A program made the translations under genes and the position numbers. From Pengzhenrongella frigida (lineage in GTDB: Bacteria; Actinomycetota; Actinomycetes; Actinomycetales; Cellulomonadaceae): a stretch of 47,712 nucleotides of DNA. Location of the stretch: assembly GCF_004168625.1 (NCBI RefSeq), contig NZ_SDWW01000037.1, positions 1 through 47,712 on the forward strand. The letters run 5' to 3'. Under the pieces are notes generated by a model, which was given only the letters and a program-made list of their open reading frames with translations, did not search any database and had not been told where the DNA came from. Shown here piece after piece: positions 1-7,821 of the stretch. Positions within the stretch are counted from its first letter, which is position 1, and every line of letters begins with the position of its first letter.

Positions 1-45
1 GAATACGAGACCATCATGACCACTCAGGTCGCACTCGCCGCCTGA
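1..45 (+). CDS. C-terminal tail of a transposase (partial, probable IS3 family)
   Basis: Only the last 14 codons are in the window, reading EYETIMTTQVALAA and then TGA. A tail of the form (V)EYETI-M-T near the stop is typical of the integrase-core (orfB) subunit of IS3-family transposases in actinobacteria; this rests on recall of the family. The stop is followed within 8 bases by a TG...CA sequence that looks like the terminal inverted repeat of the same element. Everything upstream lies outside the window, so intactness cannot be judged. Confidence 0.5.
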   Translation, partial: EYETIMTTQVALAA

Positions 46-72
46 GCCCGACTGTCACCTATCGGTGCAGCA
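1..72 (+). mobile_element. Right end of an insertion sequence (IS3-like)
   Basis: This is the transposase stop plus a 20-base terminus at 53-72, TGTCACCTATCGGTGCAGCA, starting TG and ending CA as IS3-family ends do. A closely related terminus (16 of 20 bases identical) lies in the opposite orientation at the far end of the window (47638-47657). The outer boundary at 72 is inferred from the CA terminus, since the other end of the element is not visible. Confidence 0.5.
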
Positions 73-170
73 GACCCGACCGCGCTATCCACAACCAGCC
101 GCCGCAACCCCCGCCCAGGCAGCCGATCGTGGCCCCATGGGAGAAGGCCCCAGAGGAAGGGAGCAGGACG

Positions 171-524
171 ATGACCGAGTTCAATGCCGTCGACCCGACG
201 GCCACTTGGATGCAGATCATCGCGATCCTGACGGCCGCAGCTGACAGCCCACAGAAGACGGTGGCGGGCGGGCCGGACCTGCAATCTCTGGCTCTGGGCG
301 CACAGATCGTTGCGTCAAGGGCTGTGGCGCTCCTGCCCATCGACTCCGACGACGACCTCGAGGACCTCGTCCTGGAGGTCGCTGCGTCGTCCGCTGTGGG
401 AGAGCTCATCCGGGCGGCGGCAGAGGCTGCCCGTCGGTACCCGATCGACAAGTTCCCCGCCGGTGCCGCCGCAGTGATTTCCGAGCTAGACGACTTGGTC
501 GCCGAAACCGAGGTCGCATCGTGA
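171..524 (+). CDS. Hypothetical protein, first gene of integrase-linked pair
   Basis: A 117-residue acidic, alanine-rich protein that I do not recognise. The ATG at 171 is chosen over an in-frame GTG at 129 because a purine-rich Shine-Dalgarno stretch (GAGGAAGGG, 153-161) sits at the right distance before it. The sequence looks helical, with a cluster of acidic residues (DSDDDLEDL) near the middle and no membrane segment, signal peptide or cysteine. Its TGA overlaps the GTG of the next gene by 4 bases, so the two are probably translated together and may form a complex. Its place between an IS end and a tyrosine integrase marks it as cargo of a mobile element. Confidence 0.6.
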   Translation: MTEFNAVDPTATWMQIIAILTAAADSPQKTVAGGPDLQSLALGAQIVASRAVALLPIDSDDDLEDLVLEVAASSAVGELIRAAAEAARRYPIDKFPAGAAAVISELDDLVAETEVAS

Positions 525-1966
525 CGGCGGCGAGAGGGGCGTCGTCCGCCACCGCGCCGCCGGTGCCGCCCGACGAGCGGACGGTGGGAGATCTGCTGCA
601 CGACGCCGACTTCGCCGCACGTGAGCTCTTATGGGAGGCACCGCCACATATGGCCAAGGCCAGGGTGCGTTCGTGGGGCGAGGTCGTTGAGGCGGCGGCC
701 GGATTGTGGGCGTCGATCCCGGATCGGACCGGGGACCCGAGCATGGGGCGGATTCACAGGCTTGCTCTGGGGATGCACCGCACCCAGCTGCGGACCGGTT
801 GGCCGGGCGTCGGTGAGGGCGACCCGCTCCTGGAACGCGCTGTGGAGAATCTCTGGCTGGCAGCTGAGATGGTCGCCGCCCGCCGACACCCCACTGCGCC
901 GCTCAGCGAGCCGGGGCACCTGGACTCCGAGGCCGCCCGAACTCGGATCATGCACGTGGTCTACGTCGCCTCGCACGGCGTAGGCCAGGCGCTGGACAAC
1001 TACAACCGCGACCTGCGCCGCGTGCTCGACGCGAAGCACCGCGTCGAGCCGGGGCAGTCGGCAGAGCAGTCGCGTGACCTTCTGGTGCGGGTGGGAACGG
1101 CCGAGCAGTTGGCGGCGTCCTATCTGTCCGGCCGCTGGCCCGCCGCGCTGACCGGGCAGCACCTCGACCCCGTCGAGCCAGGCCGCCTCGAACGCGCCGT
1201 CGCTCGCTGGGACGTCCAAGCTCGCCGGACGCTGGCGGCATCGCCGACCGCAACGGATGTCCTATTCACTGTGAAGGTCGAACGGGACCTAACCGTGACC
1301 GGCGCCAGAATCTTCACCGCGGCCGCTCACCTCGGTGCCATCGACGCCGACCAGCACGCGAACCGTCTGCAGCCGGCGCTCGGTTCGCTCGACGACGCCT
1401 GGGCGCAACTGGGTGTCGACCTCCAGCAGATCGCCGGACGCGCCCGCAGAATCGACCCCGACCTCCTGCACGCTGGCGCCGAGCTGCGCGCGTCCCTGCG
1501 GGAGATCACCGCAGACCTCGGCGGCCACGCCGGACCGGAAACGATGGCGCAGCGCGTCGACCTGCGCGCGGCGAGCCGGGAGGTGCAGCGCGGGCTGGTC
1601 GCCGCGGTCGACTTTGGCTACGTCCTGCGCGAGGCGGTCACGGATCCCGAGTTCTTCGCCCCGGCCCGTGGTGTGGCGGCCGCGTGCACGGTTCTTTTCG
1701 TCCGGTCCGACGACGCGGCCTGGGTCGAGCTAGGGGACCTGTACGCCAACCGTGCGATACCCATCCCCCAAGCCCTCCGCGAGTCTTTGGCCGAGCGCAG
1801 CGCCGACGTCGTGGAAGCGGCGGTGCAGGTCGACTCGGCCAGCACGTTCCTGGGTGCGAACCGTGACATCAGCCCAGCCGGCCCGCGGCTGAATGGGCGC
1901 GGCCACGAGGAGCGCGGGATCGGTGTGCCGCCAGGCCCGGGCCCGGCATATGGCTGCGAGCGGTGA
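521..1966 (+). CDS. Hypothetical protein, second gene of integrase-linked pair
   Basis: A 481-residue predicted soluble protein that I cannot assign to a family. It starts with GTG inside the stop of the preceding gene (GTGA overlap). Residues 1-440 or so are rich in Ala, Arg and Leu and look largely helical, with recurrent helix-length segments around 130-170 and 255-330. The last 40 residues are Gly/Pro/Arg-rich and probably disordered. There is no transmembrane segment and no obvious nucleotide-binding, nuclease or helix-turn-helix motif. Codon use resembles the neighbouring core genes, so any transfer was probably from another high-GC actinobacterium. Possible roles include element maintenance, transfer or defence, none of which the sequence shows. 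Confidence 0.6.
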   Translation: MTAARGASSATAPPVPPDERTVGDLLHDADFAARELLWEAPPHMAKARVRSWGEVVEAAAGLWASIPDRTGDPSMGRIHRLALGMHRTQLRTGWPGVGEGDPLLERAVENLWLAAEMVAARRHPTAPLSEPGHLDSEAARTRIMHVVYVASHGVGQALDNYNRDLRRVLDAKHRVEPGQSAEQSRDLLVRVGTAEQLAASYLSGRWPAALTGQHLDPVEPGRLERAVARWDVQARRTLAASPTATDVLFTVKVERDLTVTGARIFTAAAHLGAIDADQHANRLQPALGSLDDAWAQLGVDLQQIAGRARRIDPDLLHAGAELRASLREITADLGGHAGPETMAQRVDLRAASREVQRGLVAAVDFGYVLREAVTDPEFFAPARGVAAACTVLFVRSDDAAWVELGDLYANRAIPIPQALRESLAERSADVVEAAVQVDSASTFLGANRDISPAGPRLNGRGHEERGIGVPPGPGPAYGCER

Positions 1967-2000
1967 CGGACCGGTGACGAGACGATCGAGAGGAAATGCC

Positions 2001-2342
2001 ATGCGAAGCAGGGACCCGGTTGGCGACGCGATCGCGGCTTTGACCGAGGCAGCACGGGGCACCCGGACCATCGGCGCGGGTTCCCCGCACGAGCACAGTG
2101 AGCCGGTCGACTTCGGGGAGATCGCCTGTCACGTCCGGACTGCCGTGGCGGCCAACGTCGGCGGGGTCGAGCGGCTGCTCTCCGGTCGTCCCGGATCATG
2201 GGAAGCCGACTATGTCCGGCAGATCGTTCTGAGCACGGCTGGCGAAGGTAGCCAGGAGCTGTTGCGCTGGCGAACCGAAGCATCTCGGCTCTCGCCAACG
2301 GGTGGGGATGCCGACGATGGCCAGCATCACCAAGCGCCCTGA
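2001..2342 (+). CDS. Small hypothetical protein upstream of integrase
   Basis: A 113-residue protein with a good ribosome-binding site (GAGAGGAAA, 1988-1996) before the ATG at 2001. The N-terminal 90 residues are probably helical, and the C-terminus becomes His/Asp/Gly-rich where it overlaps the integrase start by 26 bases. A small gene just upstream of and overlapping a tyrosine integrase is where an excisionase or directionality factor often lies. However, I see no winged-helix or MerR-like motif, so that role is only a possibility. Confidence 0.5.
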   Translation: MRSRDPVGDAIAALTEAARGTRTIGAGSPHEHSEPVDFGEIACHVRTAVAANVGGVERLLSGRPGSWEADYVRQIVLSTAGEGSQELLRWRTEASRLSPTGGDADDGQHHQAP

Positions 2343-3453
2343 CGGGGTGTGGCGGGCTCGGTACCGCGATGAGGTGGGCCGCGAATACTCCAAGCACTTC
2401 CAGCGCAAGCTTGACGCGCAGCGGTGGCTGAACGAGGTGACCACGGCGGTGGGGACAGGTACCTACCTGGACCCGGAGATCGCGCGCACGACGGTGGAGG
2501 AGTGGTGCACCTCGTGGCTGGCCGGCTATGGCACCCGGCGCGCGTCGACCGTCCGCCAGGGACGCGTGCACGTGGCGCGGATCGTCGCGGAGTTCGGACC
2601 GAGGCGGCTGGCGAACGTGCGCCCCTCCCACGTGAAGGCGTGGACGGCCAAGCTCAAGGCCGAGGGTGTGTCCGACTCCTACGTCTACGCACTGCACGCC
2701 CGCCTCGCGCAGATCATGGCCGACGCGGTCCATGACGGCCTGATCGCGCGCTCGCCCTGCTCGCGGCGCACCTCACCGGGCGCTGGCAAGCAACGGCCCT
2801 ACGTCGCCACGGAGATCCAGGTGTGGGCGCTTGTCGACACCGTGCCCGAGTACCTGCAGCCGGCGGTCTTGCTGGCCGCGTTCGCCGGCCTGCGCGTCGC
2901 TGCGGTCTGCGGGCTCCGAGTCACTGACGTGGACTTCGCGCGAGGTGTCATCAACCCGGCGGTGCAGTACCCGCAGGAGCCGCTCAAGACGGCCACGGCG
3001 CGCATCGCGATTCCGATCCCGCAGGCGCTGGTGGTCGAACTTGCGGACGGAGCAGGTGGGCGCAAGTGGATCGTCGAGACGAGCGCGGGGGAGCAGGTCG
3101 CCCCGTGGAAGATCGATCGGGCCGTCCGTGCGGCACGAGCCGCACTCAAAGCGAGGGCGGAGAAAACGGTGCAGCAGCCGACGGCGGAGCTCGTCGAGGT
3201 CGAGGCGGCGCGAGCCGCCGCGCTGCCCGTGGGCTTTCGGTTCCACGATCTGCGGCACTTCTACGCGTCGCTGCTGATCGCGTCCGGCGCCGACGTGAAG
3301 GTCGTCCAGGCGCGGCTTCGGCACGCGTCCGCTAAGACGACTCTCGACACCTACGCCCACTTGTGGCCGGATACCGAAGAGTCCACCCGCGCGGCCGTTG
3401 GAGCAGCGATGGCGGCGCGTGCGGACTCGGTGCGGACCAAGACGTCCTCGTGA
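2317..3453 (+). CDS. Tyrosine site-specific recombinase (phage-type integrase)
   Basis: A 378-residue tyrosine recombinase expected to integrate and excise the adjacent element. The N-terminal region (about 1-55) carries an AP2-like arm-binding segment (RPDGVWRARYRDEVG), followed by a SAM-like core-binding domain (about 60-150) and the catalytic domain (about 165-370). Catalytic residues are visible: the box I arginine in FAGLRVAAVCGLR, HDLRHFY (HxxR) in box II, and LRHASAKTTLDTYAHLWP with the second His and the nucleophilic Tyr. The ATG at 2317 is preferred because a G-rich ribosome-binding site lies 9 bases upstream; GTG 2302 and ATG 2308 are alternatives. A decayed copy of its C-terminal part follows at 3596-3820. 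Confidence 0.9.
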   Translation: MASITKRPDGVWRARYRDEVGREYSKHFQRKLDAQRWLNEVTTAVGTGTYLDPEIARTTVEEWCTSWLAGYGTRRASTVRQGRVHVARIVAEFGPRRLANVRPSHVKAWTAKLKAEGVSDSYVYALHARLAQIMADAVHDGLIARSPCSRRTSPGAGKQRPYVATEIQVWALVDTVPEYLQPAVLLAAFAGLRVAAVCGLRVTDVDFARGVINPAVQYPQEPLKTATARIAIPIPQALVVELADGAGGRKWIVETSAGEQVAPWKIDRAVRAARAALKARAEKTVQQPTAELVEVEAARAAALPVGFRFHDLRHFYASLLIASGADVKVVQARLRHASAKTTLDTYAHLWPDTEESTRAAVGAAMAARADSVRTKTSS

Positions 3454-3837
3454 ACGCGGTTGCGCTGCCTAGAGGCAACTCCATGTCAGAAGCCATCAAC
3501 GGTGACGGCGAACCTGATGAGCCTGGGAATGAAGTCCACCGGGGAACCGCGATCAGGACCATACTCCAGTCCCCGCCCGCGACCACTTCTGGTCTGAGGA
3601 TCTCCGGCACTTCTATGGCTCGTCACTGATCACCTCCGGCCCTTCCGCATTGGCCATCCAGGCACGGGTTCGGCACGCGTTGGCGAGGCCCCGCTCGACA
3701 CCCAACGCCCACCCGTGGCCGGACGCAGAAGAGCCCGCAAACGCCGACGTTTCAGGAGTGCTGTCGGCGCTTGCGGACTCTGTGCGGACTAGACCGACCT
3801 CACGCCTGCGTTTGTGCAGGTCAGAGGCATATCTTCG
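3454..3837. other. Junction between integrase and glnA
   Basis: This 384-base gap has no intact gene. Its first 140 bases hold nothing I recognise, and the rest is the integrase relic. I looked for a tRNA gene or a direct repeat that would mark an attachment site and found neither; the left end of the element may lie outside the window. Confidence 0.6.
3596..3820 (+). pseudogene. Decayed 3' fragment of a second tyrosine integrase
   Basis: In one frame this stretch reads EDLRHFYGSSLITSG, then IQARVRHALARP and PWPDAEEP, then LADSVRT. These match in order the intact integrase segments HDLRHFYASLLIASG, VQARLRHASAKT, LWPDTEES and ADSVRT. The nucleophilic tyrosine region is destroyed (DTYAHLWP has become TPNAHPWP), and no upstream recombinase domain is present. 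It is therefore a relic rather than a gene, ending about 20 bases before the glnA stop. It suggests that an earlier related element was inserted at the same place. Confidence 0.85.
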
Positions 3838-5262
3838 TCAGCAGTCGTAGTAGAGCTCGAACTCGTGCGGGTGCGGCCGCAGGCGGATCGGGTCGATCTC
3901 CTGGGTGCGCTTGTAGTCGATCCACGTCGAGATCAGGTCGGGGGTGAAGACGTTCCCGGCCGTGAGGTAGTCGTGGTCGGCCTCGAGCGCGTCGAGGACC
4001 TCGCCGAGGCTGCCCGGAACCTGGGCGATCGCGGCGTGCTCCTCGGGGGGCAGCTCGTACAGGTCCTTGTCGACCGGCTCGGGCGGCTCGATGCGGTTCT
4101 GGATACCGTCGAGACCGGCCATGAGCATCGCGGCGAAGGCCAGGTACGGGTTGGACGACGGGTCGGGGACCCGGAACTCGATGCGCTTGGCCTTCGGGTT
4201 CGATCCCGTGACCGGGATGCGGATGCACGCGGAGCGGTTGCGGGCCGAGTAGACCAGGTTGACCGGCGCCTCGAAGCCCGGGACCAGGCGGTGGTAAGAG
4301 TTCACCGTCGGGTTCGTGAACGCGAGCAGCGACGGCGCGTGCTTGAGCAGGCCACCGATGTACCAGCGCGCCATGTCAGACAGGCCGCCGTAGCCCTTCT
4401 CGTCGAAGAACAGCGGCACGCCGTCCTTCCACAGGGACTGGTGGACGTGCATGCCCGAGCCGTTGTCGCCGAACAGCGGCTTCGGCATGAAGGTGGCCGT
4501 GCGGCCGGCTTCGTGCGCCACGTTCTTCACGACGTACTTGAACAGCTGGACCTTGTCGGCCGAGATGGCGAGCTTGTCGAAGCGGTAGTTGATCTCCGCC
4601 TGGCCGCCGGTGCCGACCTCGTGGTGCGAGCGCTCGATCTGCAGCCCCAGAGCGTCGAGCTCCAGACAGATCCGGTCGCGGATGTCGATGAAGGAGTCGA
4701 CCGGCGCGACGGGGAAGTAGCCACCCTTGTAGGGGATCTTGTGGCCGAGGTTGCCGCCCTCTTCGACGCGGGCCGAGTTCCAGGCCCCTTCGATGGAGTC
4801 GACGATGTACGACGCAGAGTTGGACTTCGTCTCGAACCGGACGTCGTCGAAGATGTAGAACTCGGCCTCGGGGGCGAAGAACGCCGTGTCCGCGATGCCG
4901 GTCGAGAGCAGGTACGCCTCGGCCTTGGCGGCCACCTGGCGCGGGTCGCGGCTGTACGGCTCGTTGGTGTACGGGTCGACGATCGCGAAGTTGATGTTGA
5001 GGGTCTTTTCCTTGCGGAAGGGATCCAGGTAGGCCGTGGTGATGTCCGGGATGAGCTTCATGTCGGACTCGTGGATCGCCTGGAAGCCGCGGATCGAGGA
5101 TCCGTCGAACATCTGACCCTCGGTGAAGAAGTCCTCGGGAAGCGAGTAGGCCGGCACGTTGAAGTGCTGCATCACGCCCGGAAGATCACAGAACCGCACG
5201 TCGACGAACTTGACGTCGTTGTCCTTGATGAACGTCAGGACTTCCTCGGGATTACTGAACAT
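3838..5262 (-). CDS. glnA: Glutamine synthetase type I (GSI-beta)
   Basis: A 474-residue ATP-dependent glutamine synthetase that condenses ammonia and glutamate in the cytoplasm, normally as a dodecamer. The length fits GSI. Family motifs include DLPGVMQHF near the N-terminus, FDGSSIRGF, the ATP-binding [12 protein letters not shown] loop and the RIPVTG segment. The adenylylation loop DLYELPPEE carries the modifiable tyrosine at residue 402, which indicates the GSI-beta subtype controlled by an adenylyltransferase. An AGGAGCAAC ribosome-binding site precedes the ATG. Upstream lies a four-half-site GlnR-like box (5321-5358), so nitrogen control is expected. The 3' end abuts a mobile-element junction, but the stop and the conserved C-terminus (FELYYDC) are intact. 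Confidence 0.98.
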   Translation of the reverse strand: MFSNPEEVLTFIKDNDVKFVDVRFCDLPGVMQHFNVPAYSLPEDFFTEGQMFDGSSIRGFQAIHESDMKLIPDITTAYLDPFRKEKTLNINFAIVDPYTNEPYSRDPRQVAAKAEAYLLSTGIADTAFFAPEAEFYIFDDVRFETKSNSASYIVDSIEGAWNSARVEEGGNLGHKIPYKGGYFPVAPVDSFIDIRDRICLELDALGLQIERSHHEVGTGGQAEINYRFDKLAISADKVQLFKYVVKNVAHEAGRTATFMPKPLFGDNGSGMHVHQSLWKDGVPLFFDEKGYGGLSDMARWYIGGLLKHAPSLLAFTNPTVNSYHRLVPGFEAPVNLVYSARNRSACIRIPVTGSNPKAKRIEFRVPDPSSNPYLAFAAMLMAGLDGIQNRIEPPEPVDKDLYELPPEEHAAIAQVPGSLGEVLDALEADHDYLTAGNVFTPDLISTWIDYKRTQEIDPIRLRPHPHEFELYYDC

Positions 5263-5304
5263 CCGTTGCTCCTCGGTTCGGTGTGCCCGGTGCGGGCGGT
5301 CTCG

Positions 5305-5310
5305 ACGCTA
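5305..5310 (-). promoter_or_regulatory. Possible -10 element of glnA
   Basis: TAGCGT on the minus strand, about 42 bases upstream of the glnA ATG. No convincing -35 is present; the GlnR-like box covers that position, as expected for an activator-dependent promoter. Confidence 0.35.
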
Positions 5311-5320
5311 GGTGAGTGGC

Positions 5321-5358
5321 GTTAACCAACCGTGTACCTCGTGTTTCCGCCGTGTTAA
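5321..5358 (-). promoter_or_regulatory. GlnR-like operator with four half-sites
   Basis: Read on the minus strand, the box contains TTAAC, GAAAC, TACAC and TTAAC, at plus-strand positions 5354-5358, 5343-5347, 5332-5336 and 5321-5325. Their starts are spaced exactly 11 bases apart. This matches the known actinobacterial GlnR arrangement of alternating GTnAC and GAAAC sites separated by 6 bases. The second site is perfect, the first matches closely, and the last two are weaker. It lies between glnA and the divergent RDD gene and just upstream of the proposed glnA -10. AmtR-type sites were not seen. Confidence 0.75.
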
Positions 5359-5389
5359 GTCGACGCCGGATCGCACGAGATCCGGTCGT

Positions 5390-5395
5390 TAGGCT
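5390..5395 (+). promoter_or_regulatory. -10 of leaderless promoter, RDD gene
   Basis: TAGGCT lies 6 bases before the ATG at 5402 and there is no Shine-Dalgarno sequence, which suggests transcription starting at or next to the start codon. Confidence 0.5.
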
Positions 5396-5401
5396 ACCGG
5401 G

Positions 5402-5899
5402 ATGGCAGCGCGGGACGACATCGGCTCATGGTTGGACGGCACCGGGTCCGGCGACGGGACATCTGGTGCCGGCCGCCGGCTCGGGCTGCCGTCGACCGGC
5501 CCCGGCTCGCTCGCGTCGCTGGTCCGCCGGGTCGCGGCGATCGGCGTGGACTGGGCGCTGTGCCTGCTCATCTCGGCCGCGTTCTTCGACGGTGACCCGA
5601 TCGCCACGCTCGCGGTGTTCGCCGTCGAGAACGTGCTGCTGGTCGGCACGATCGGCCACACGCTCGGGCACCGCCTGCTGGGGATCCACGTGCGGCGCGC
5701 ACCGTCCGGCGGGGGAGCCGACGGCGGTCGTTCCGGCGGTGGGCCTGCTGCGTCGCTCTCCGGCCCGGGCGCCGTCGGCATCCCGCGAGCCGCGCTGCGC
5801 ACCGTGCTCGTGTGCCTCGTGATCCCCGCCGTCGTCTGGGACGGTGACGGCCGTGGCCTGCACGACCGGGCCGCCGGGACCGTCATCGTCCGGCTCTGA
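5402..5899 (+). CDS. RDD family membrane protein
   Basis: A 165-residue integral membrane protein. The family landmarks are present: an Arg/Asp-bearing first segment (RRVAAIGVDWAL, about 43-54), the GHTLGHRLLGIHV turn (about 88-100) and the C-terminal GRGLHDRAAGT signature (about 148-158). Two or three hydrophobic spans separate them. The N-terminal 35 residues and a Gly-rich stretch near 105-120 are probably disordered. RDD proteins have no settled function; some have been linked to ion or solute transport. The gene is divergent from glnA across the GlnR-like box, a position conserved in many actinobacteria as I recall, but control by GlnR is unproven. Confidence 0.85.
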   Translation: MAARDDIGSWLDGTGSGDGTSGAGRRLGLPSTGPGSLASLVRRVAAIGVDWALCLLISAAFFDGDPIATLAVFAVENVLLVGTIGHTLGHRLLGIHVRRAPSGGGADGGRSGGGPAASLSGPGAVGIPRAALRTVLVCLVIPAVVWDGDGRGLHDRAAGTVIVRL

Positions 5900-5972
5900 C
5901 CTCGCCTCCACGCAACGACCTCGGCGACCTCGGCCGCACGCACCCGGCGCACCCGGCGCACCTGGCAGCCGC

Positions 5973-6018
5973 AAAAGAAAGGCCGGCTCCCGGGGAACGT
6001 ATCCCCGAAGAGCCGGCC
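5973..6018 (-). terminator. Rho-independent terminator downstream of DUF4191 gene
   Basis: GGCCGGCTC (5981-5989) pairs with GAGCCGGCC (6010-6018), and CGGGGA pairs with TCCCCG inside. On the minus strand the hairpin is followed by TTTCTTTT (complement of 5973-5980), giving a true U-rich tail for the DUF4191 transcript. It also separates the convergent RDD gene. Confidence 0.85.
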
Positions 6019-6032
6019 GTCGGCGAAAGCGG

Positions 6033-6758
6033 TCAGCGTCCGCGCATCCCCTTGCGGTCCGGGCGGGCCCGGGTCGGGTCGATGCCCTTCGGGACGGGCA
6101 GGCGCACGCCGCCCAGCGCGGTGAGTCGCTTGGAGATCTCGGACGTCTCCTGCTTGGTCAGCGTGGGGCGCAGCTTCTGCACGCGTCGCGGCAGCTTGCG
6201 CAGCGGCACCTGCCCCTCGTCGGAGCCGGCCTGGATCAGGGTGATCGGGACGTTCGGCAGCACGCGGGCGGTGCGCTTGCGCTCGGTGTCGAGCAGCTTG
6301 GCCGCGCGCGCCTTCGGCCCCTCGCTGACCAGCACGACGCCGGCGCGCCCGATCCCGCGGAACACGAGATCCTGCGTGCGGGGGTCGACGGCGACGGGCT
6401 CCTCGGCGAAGCTCCAGCCGCGGCGGATCGTGCCCAACGCCGCGCGGGACGCTCCCGGCTGGCCCTCGATCTGCGAGTACGCAGCCGTCTCGGCCCGGCG
6501 GGCGAGGATGAACATCGCCGCCAGGGCGCCGAACGGCAGCCCCAGGAACAGCGTGTAGATGACGTGGCCCCACCAGAGGCCGATCAGCAGCGCGACGGCG
6601 ACGATGCCGAGGAACGCTGCCAACATCAGCCAGGTGACCGCCGGATCCTGCTTGCGGGTCATCTGGTACGCCTGCCACACCTGCGTGTACCAGCGGGTCT
6701 TCTTCTGCTTTACCGGCTTGGCGGCGGGTGTGTTCGCCCCGGTGCTCTGACGTGCCAT
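6033..6758 (-). CDS. DUF4191 integral membrane protein
   Basis: A 241-residue membrane protein of the actinobacterial DUF4191 family, whose function is unknown. A basic N-terminus (about 1-35) precedes two adjacent transmembrane helices (about 42-85: WLMLAAFLGIVAVALLIGLW and IYTLFLGLPFGALAAMFIL). A long cytoplasmic domain follows that is rich in Arg/Lys and includes PVAVDPRTQDLVFRGIGRAG and a conserved basic C-terminus ending RKGMRGR. In actinobacteria this gene commonly lies beside lipA, as here. A possible leaderless -10 (TAGACT) lies 8 bases before the ATG, so it need not depend on readthrough from lipA. Confidence 0.85.
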   Translation of the reverse strand: MARQSTGANTPAAKPVKQKKTRWYTQVWQAYQMTRKQDPAVTWLMLAAFLGIVAVALLIGLWWGHVIYTLFLGLPFGALAAMFILARRAETAAYSQIEGQPGASRAALGTIRRGWSFAEEPVAVDPRTQDLVFRGIGRAGVVLVSEGPKARAAKLLDTERKRTARVLPNVPITLIQAGSDEGQVPLRKLPRRVQKLRPTLTKQETSEISKRLTALGGVRLPVPKGIDPTRARPDRKGMRGR

Positions 6759-6766
6759 GGAGCGAG

Positions 6767-6772
6767 AGTCTA
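6767..6772 (-). promoter_or_regulatory. -10 of leaderless promoter, DUF4191 gene
   Basis: TAGACT on the minus strand, 8 bases before the ATG at 6758, with no ribosome-binding site between them. Confidence 0.45.
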
Positions 6773-6809
6773 GACGGTCCAGACTGACGGCTCGGGCCGC
6801 AGCGGCGCG

Positions 6810-7820
6810 TCAGCGGGCGAGCAGGCTCGCGGCCTCCTGCCGAGCGGTCCGCGCCTCGCCGAGGTGCGCGAGGGCGGCGGGGATCTCCTGGCCGCGCCGG
6901 CGCATCGCCTGCCCCCACAGCCGTCCGGCCCGGTACGACGAGCGCACCAGCGGCCCGGCCATGACCCCGAGGAAGCCGATCCGCTCGGCCTCGTCGGACA
7001 GCTCGACGAACTCCTCGGGCCGGACCCACCGGGCCACCGGGTGGTGGCGCACGGACGGGCGCAGGTACTGGTTGATCGTGATGAGGTCGCAGCCGGCCGC
7101 GTGCAGGTCGACCAGCGCCTCGCGGACCTCCTCGGTCGTCTCGCCCATCCCGAGGATGAGGTTGGACTTCGTGACGAACCCGGCCGCGCGGGCGGAGGTG
7201 ATCACCGAGAGCGACCGCTCGTAGCGGAACGCGGGCCGGATCTGCTTGAAGATGCGGGGCACGGTCTCGAGGTTGTGCGCGAGGACCTCGGGCCGCGAGG
7301 AGAAGACCTCGGCGAGCTGGTCGGGCACGGCGTTGAAGTCGGGGATCAGCAGCTCGACGCCGGTGCCGGGGTTGAGGGCATGGATCTGGCGGACGGTCTC
7401 GGCGTACAGCCACGCACCGCCGTCGGCCAGGTCGTCCCGGGCCACGCCGGTGACGGTCGAGTACTTCAGCCCCATGGCCTGGACCGACTCGGCCACGCGG
7501 CGCGGCTCGTCGCGGTCGAGGTCGGCCGGCTTGCCCGTGTCGATCTGGCAGAAGTCGCACCGCCGCGTGCACTGGTCGCCGCCGATGAGGAAGGTCGCCT
7601 CGCGGTCCTCCCAGCATTCGAAGATGTTGGGACAGCCCGCCTCCTCGCACACGGTGTGCAGGCCCTCGCGCTTGACCAGGCCCTTGAGCTCGGAGTACTC
7701 GGGCCCCATCGTGGCGCGGGTCTTGATCCAGGCGGGCTTGCGTTCGATGGGGGTCTCAGCGTTGCGGGCCTCGACCCGCAGCATGCGGCGTCCTTCGGGT
7801 GCGATCGTCACCTTCGCCAC
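6810..7820 (-). CDS. lipA: Lipoyl synthase
   Basis: A 336-residue radical-SAM enzyme that inserts two sulfur atoms into octanoyl groups on lipoyl domains. The auxiliary-cluster cysteines are C58, C63 and C69 ([12 protein letters not shown]). The SAM-binding cluster CxxxCxxC is C84, C88 and C91 (CTRRCDFC). The C-terminal RSSYRAG motif, whose serine ligates the auxiliary cluster in this family, is present. It starts with GTG only one base after the stop of the MFS gene, so the two are probably cotranscribed and translationally coupled. Its partner lipB lies about 2 kb upstream and its substrate SucB about 9 kb further on. Confidence 0.97.
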   Translation of the reverse strand: MAKVTIAPEGRRMLRVEARNAETPIERKPAWIKTRATMGPEYSELKGLVKREGLHTVCEEAGCPNIFECWEDREATFLIGGDQCTRRCDFCQIDTGKPADLDRDEPRRVAESVQAMGLKYSTVTGVARDDLADGGAWLYAETVRQIHALNPGTGVELLIPDFNAVPDQLAEVFSSRPEVLAHNLETVPRIFKQIRPAFRYERSLSVITSARAAGFVTKSNLILGMGETTEEVREALVDLHAAGCDLITINQYLRPSVRHHPVARWVRPEEFVELSDEAERIGFLGVMAGPLVRSSYRAGRLWGQAMRRRGQEIPAALAHLGEARTARQEAASLLAR

Positions 7821-7821
7821 A

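Noticed and set aside
129-170. GTG 129 as start of the first hypothetical gene
   Set aside because: A Shine-Dalgarno sequence stands directly before ATG 171, and the added residues would cover it.
3454-3837. tRNA gene or attachment site at the integrase-glnA junction
   Set aside because: No cloverleaf or CCA-type 3' end was found, and no direct repeat of the glnA 3' end appears elsewhere in the visible element.
3814-5325. A 503-codon plus-strand frame over glnA
   Set aside because: It is the antisense shadow of glutamine synthetase, whose complete motifs and ribosome-binding site are on the minus strand.
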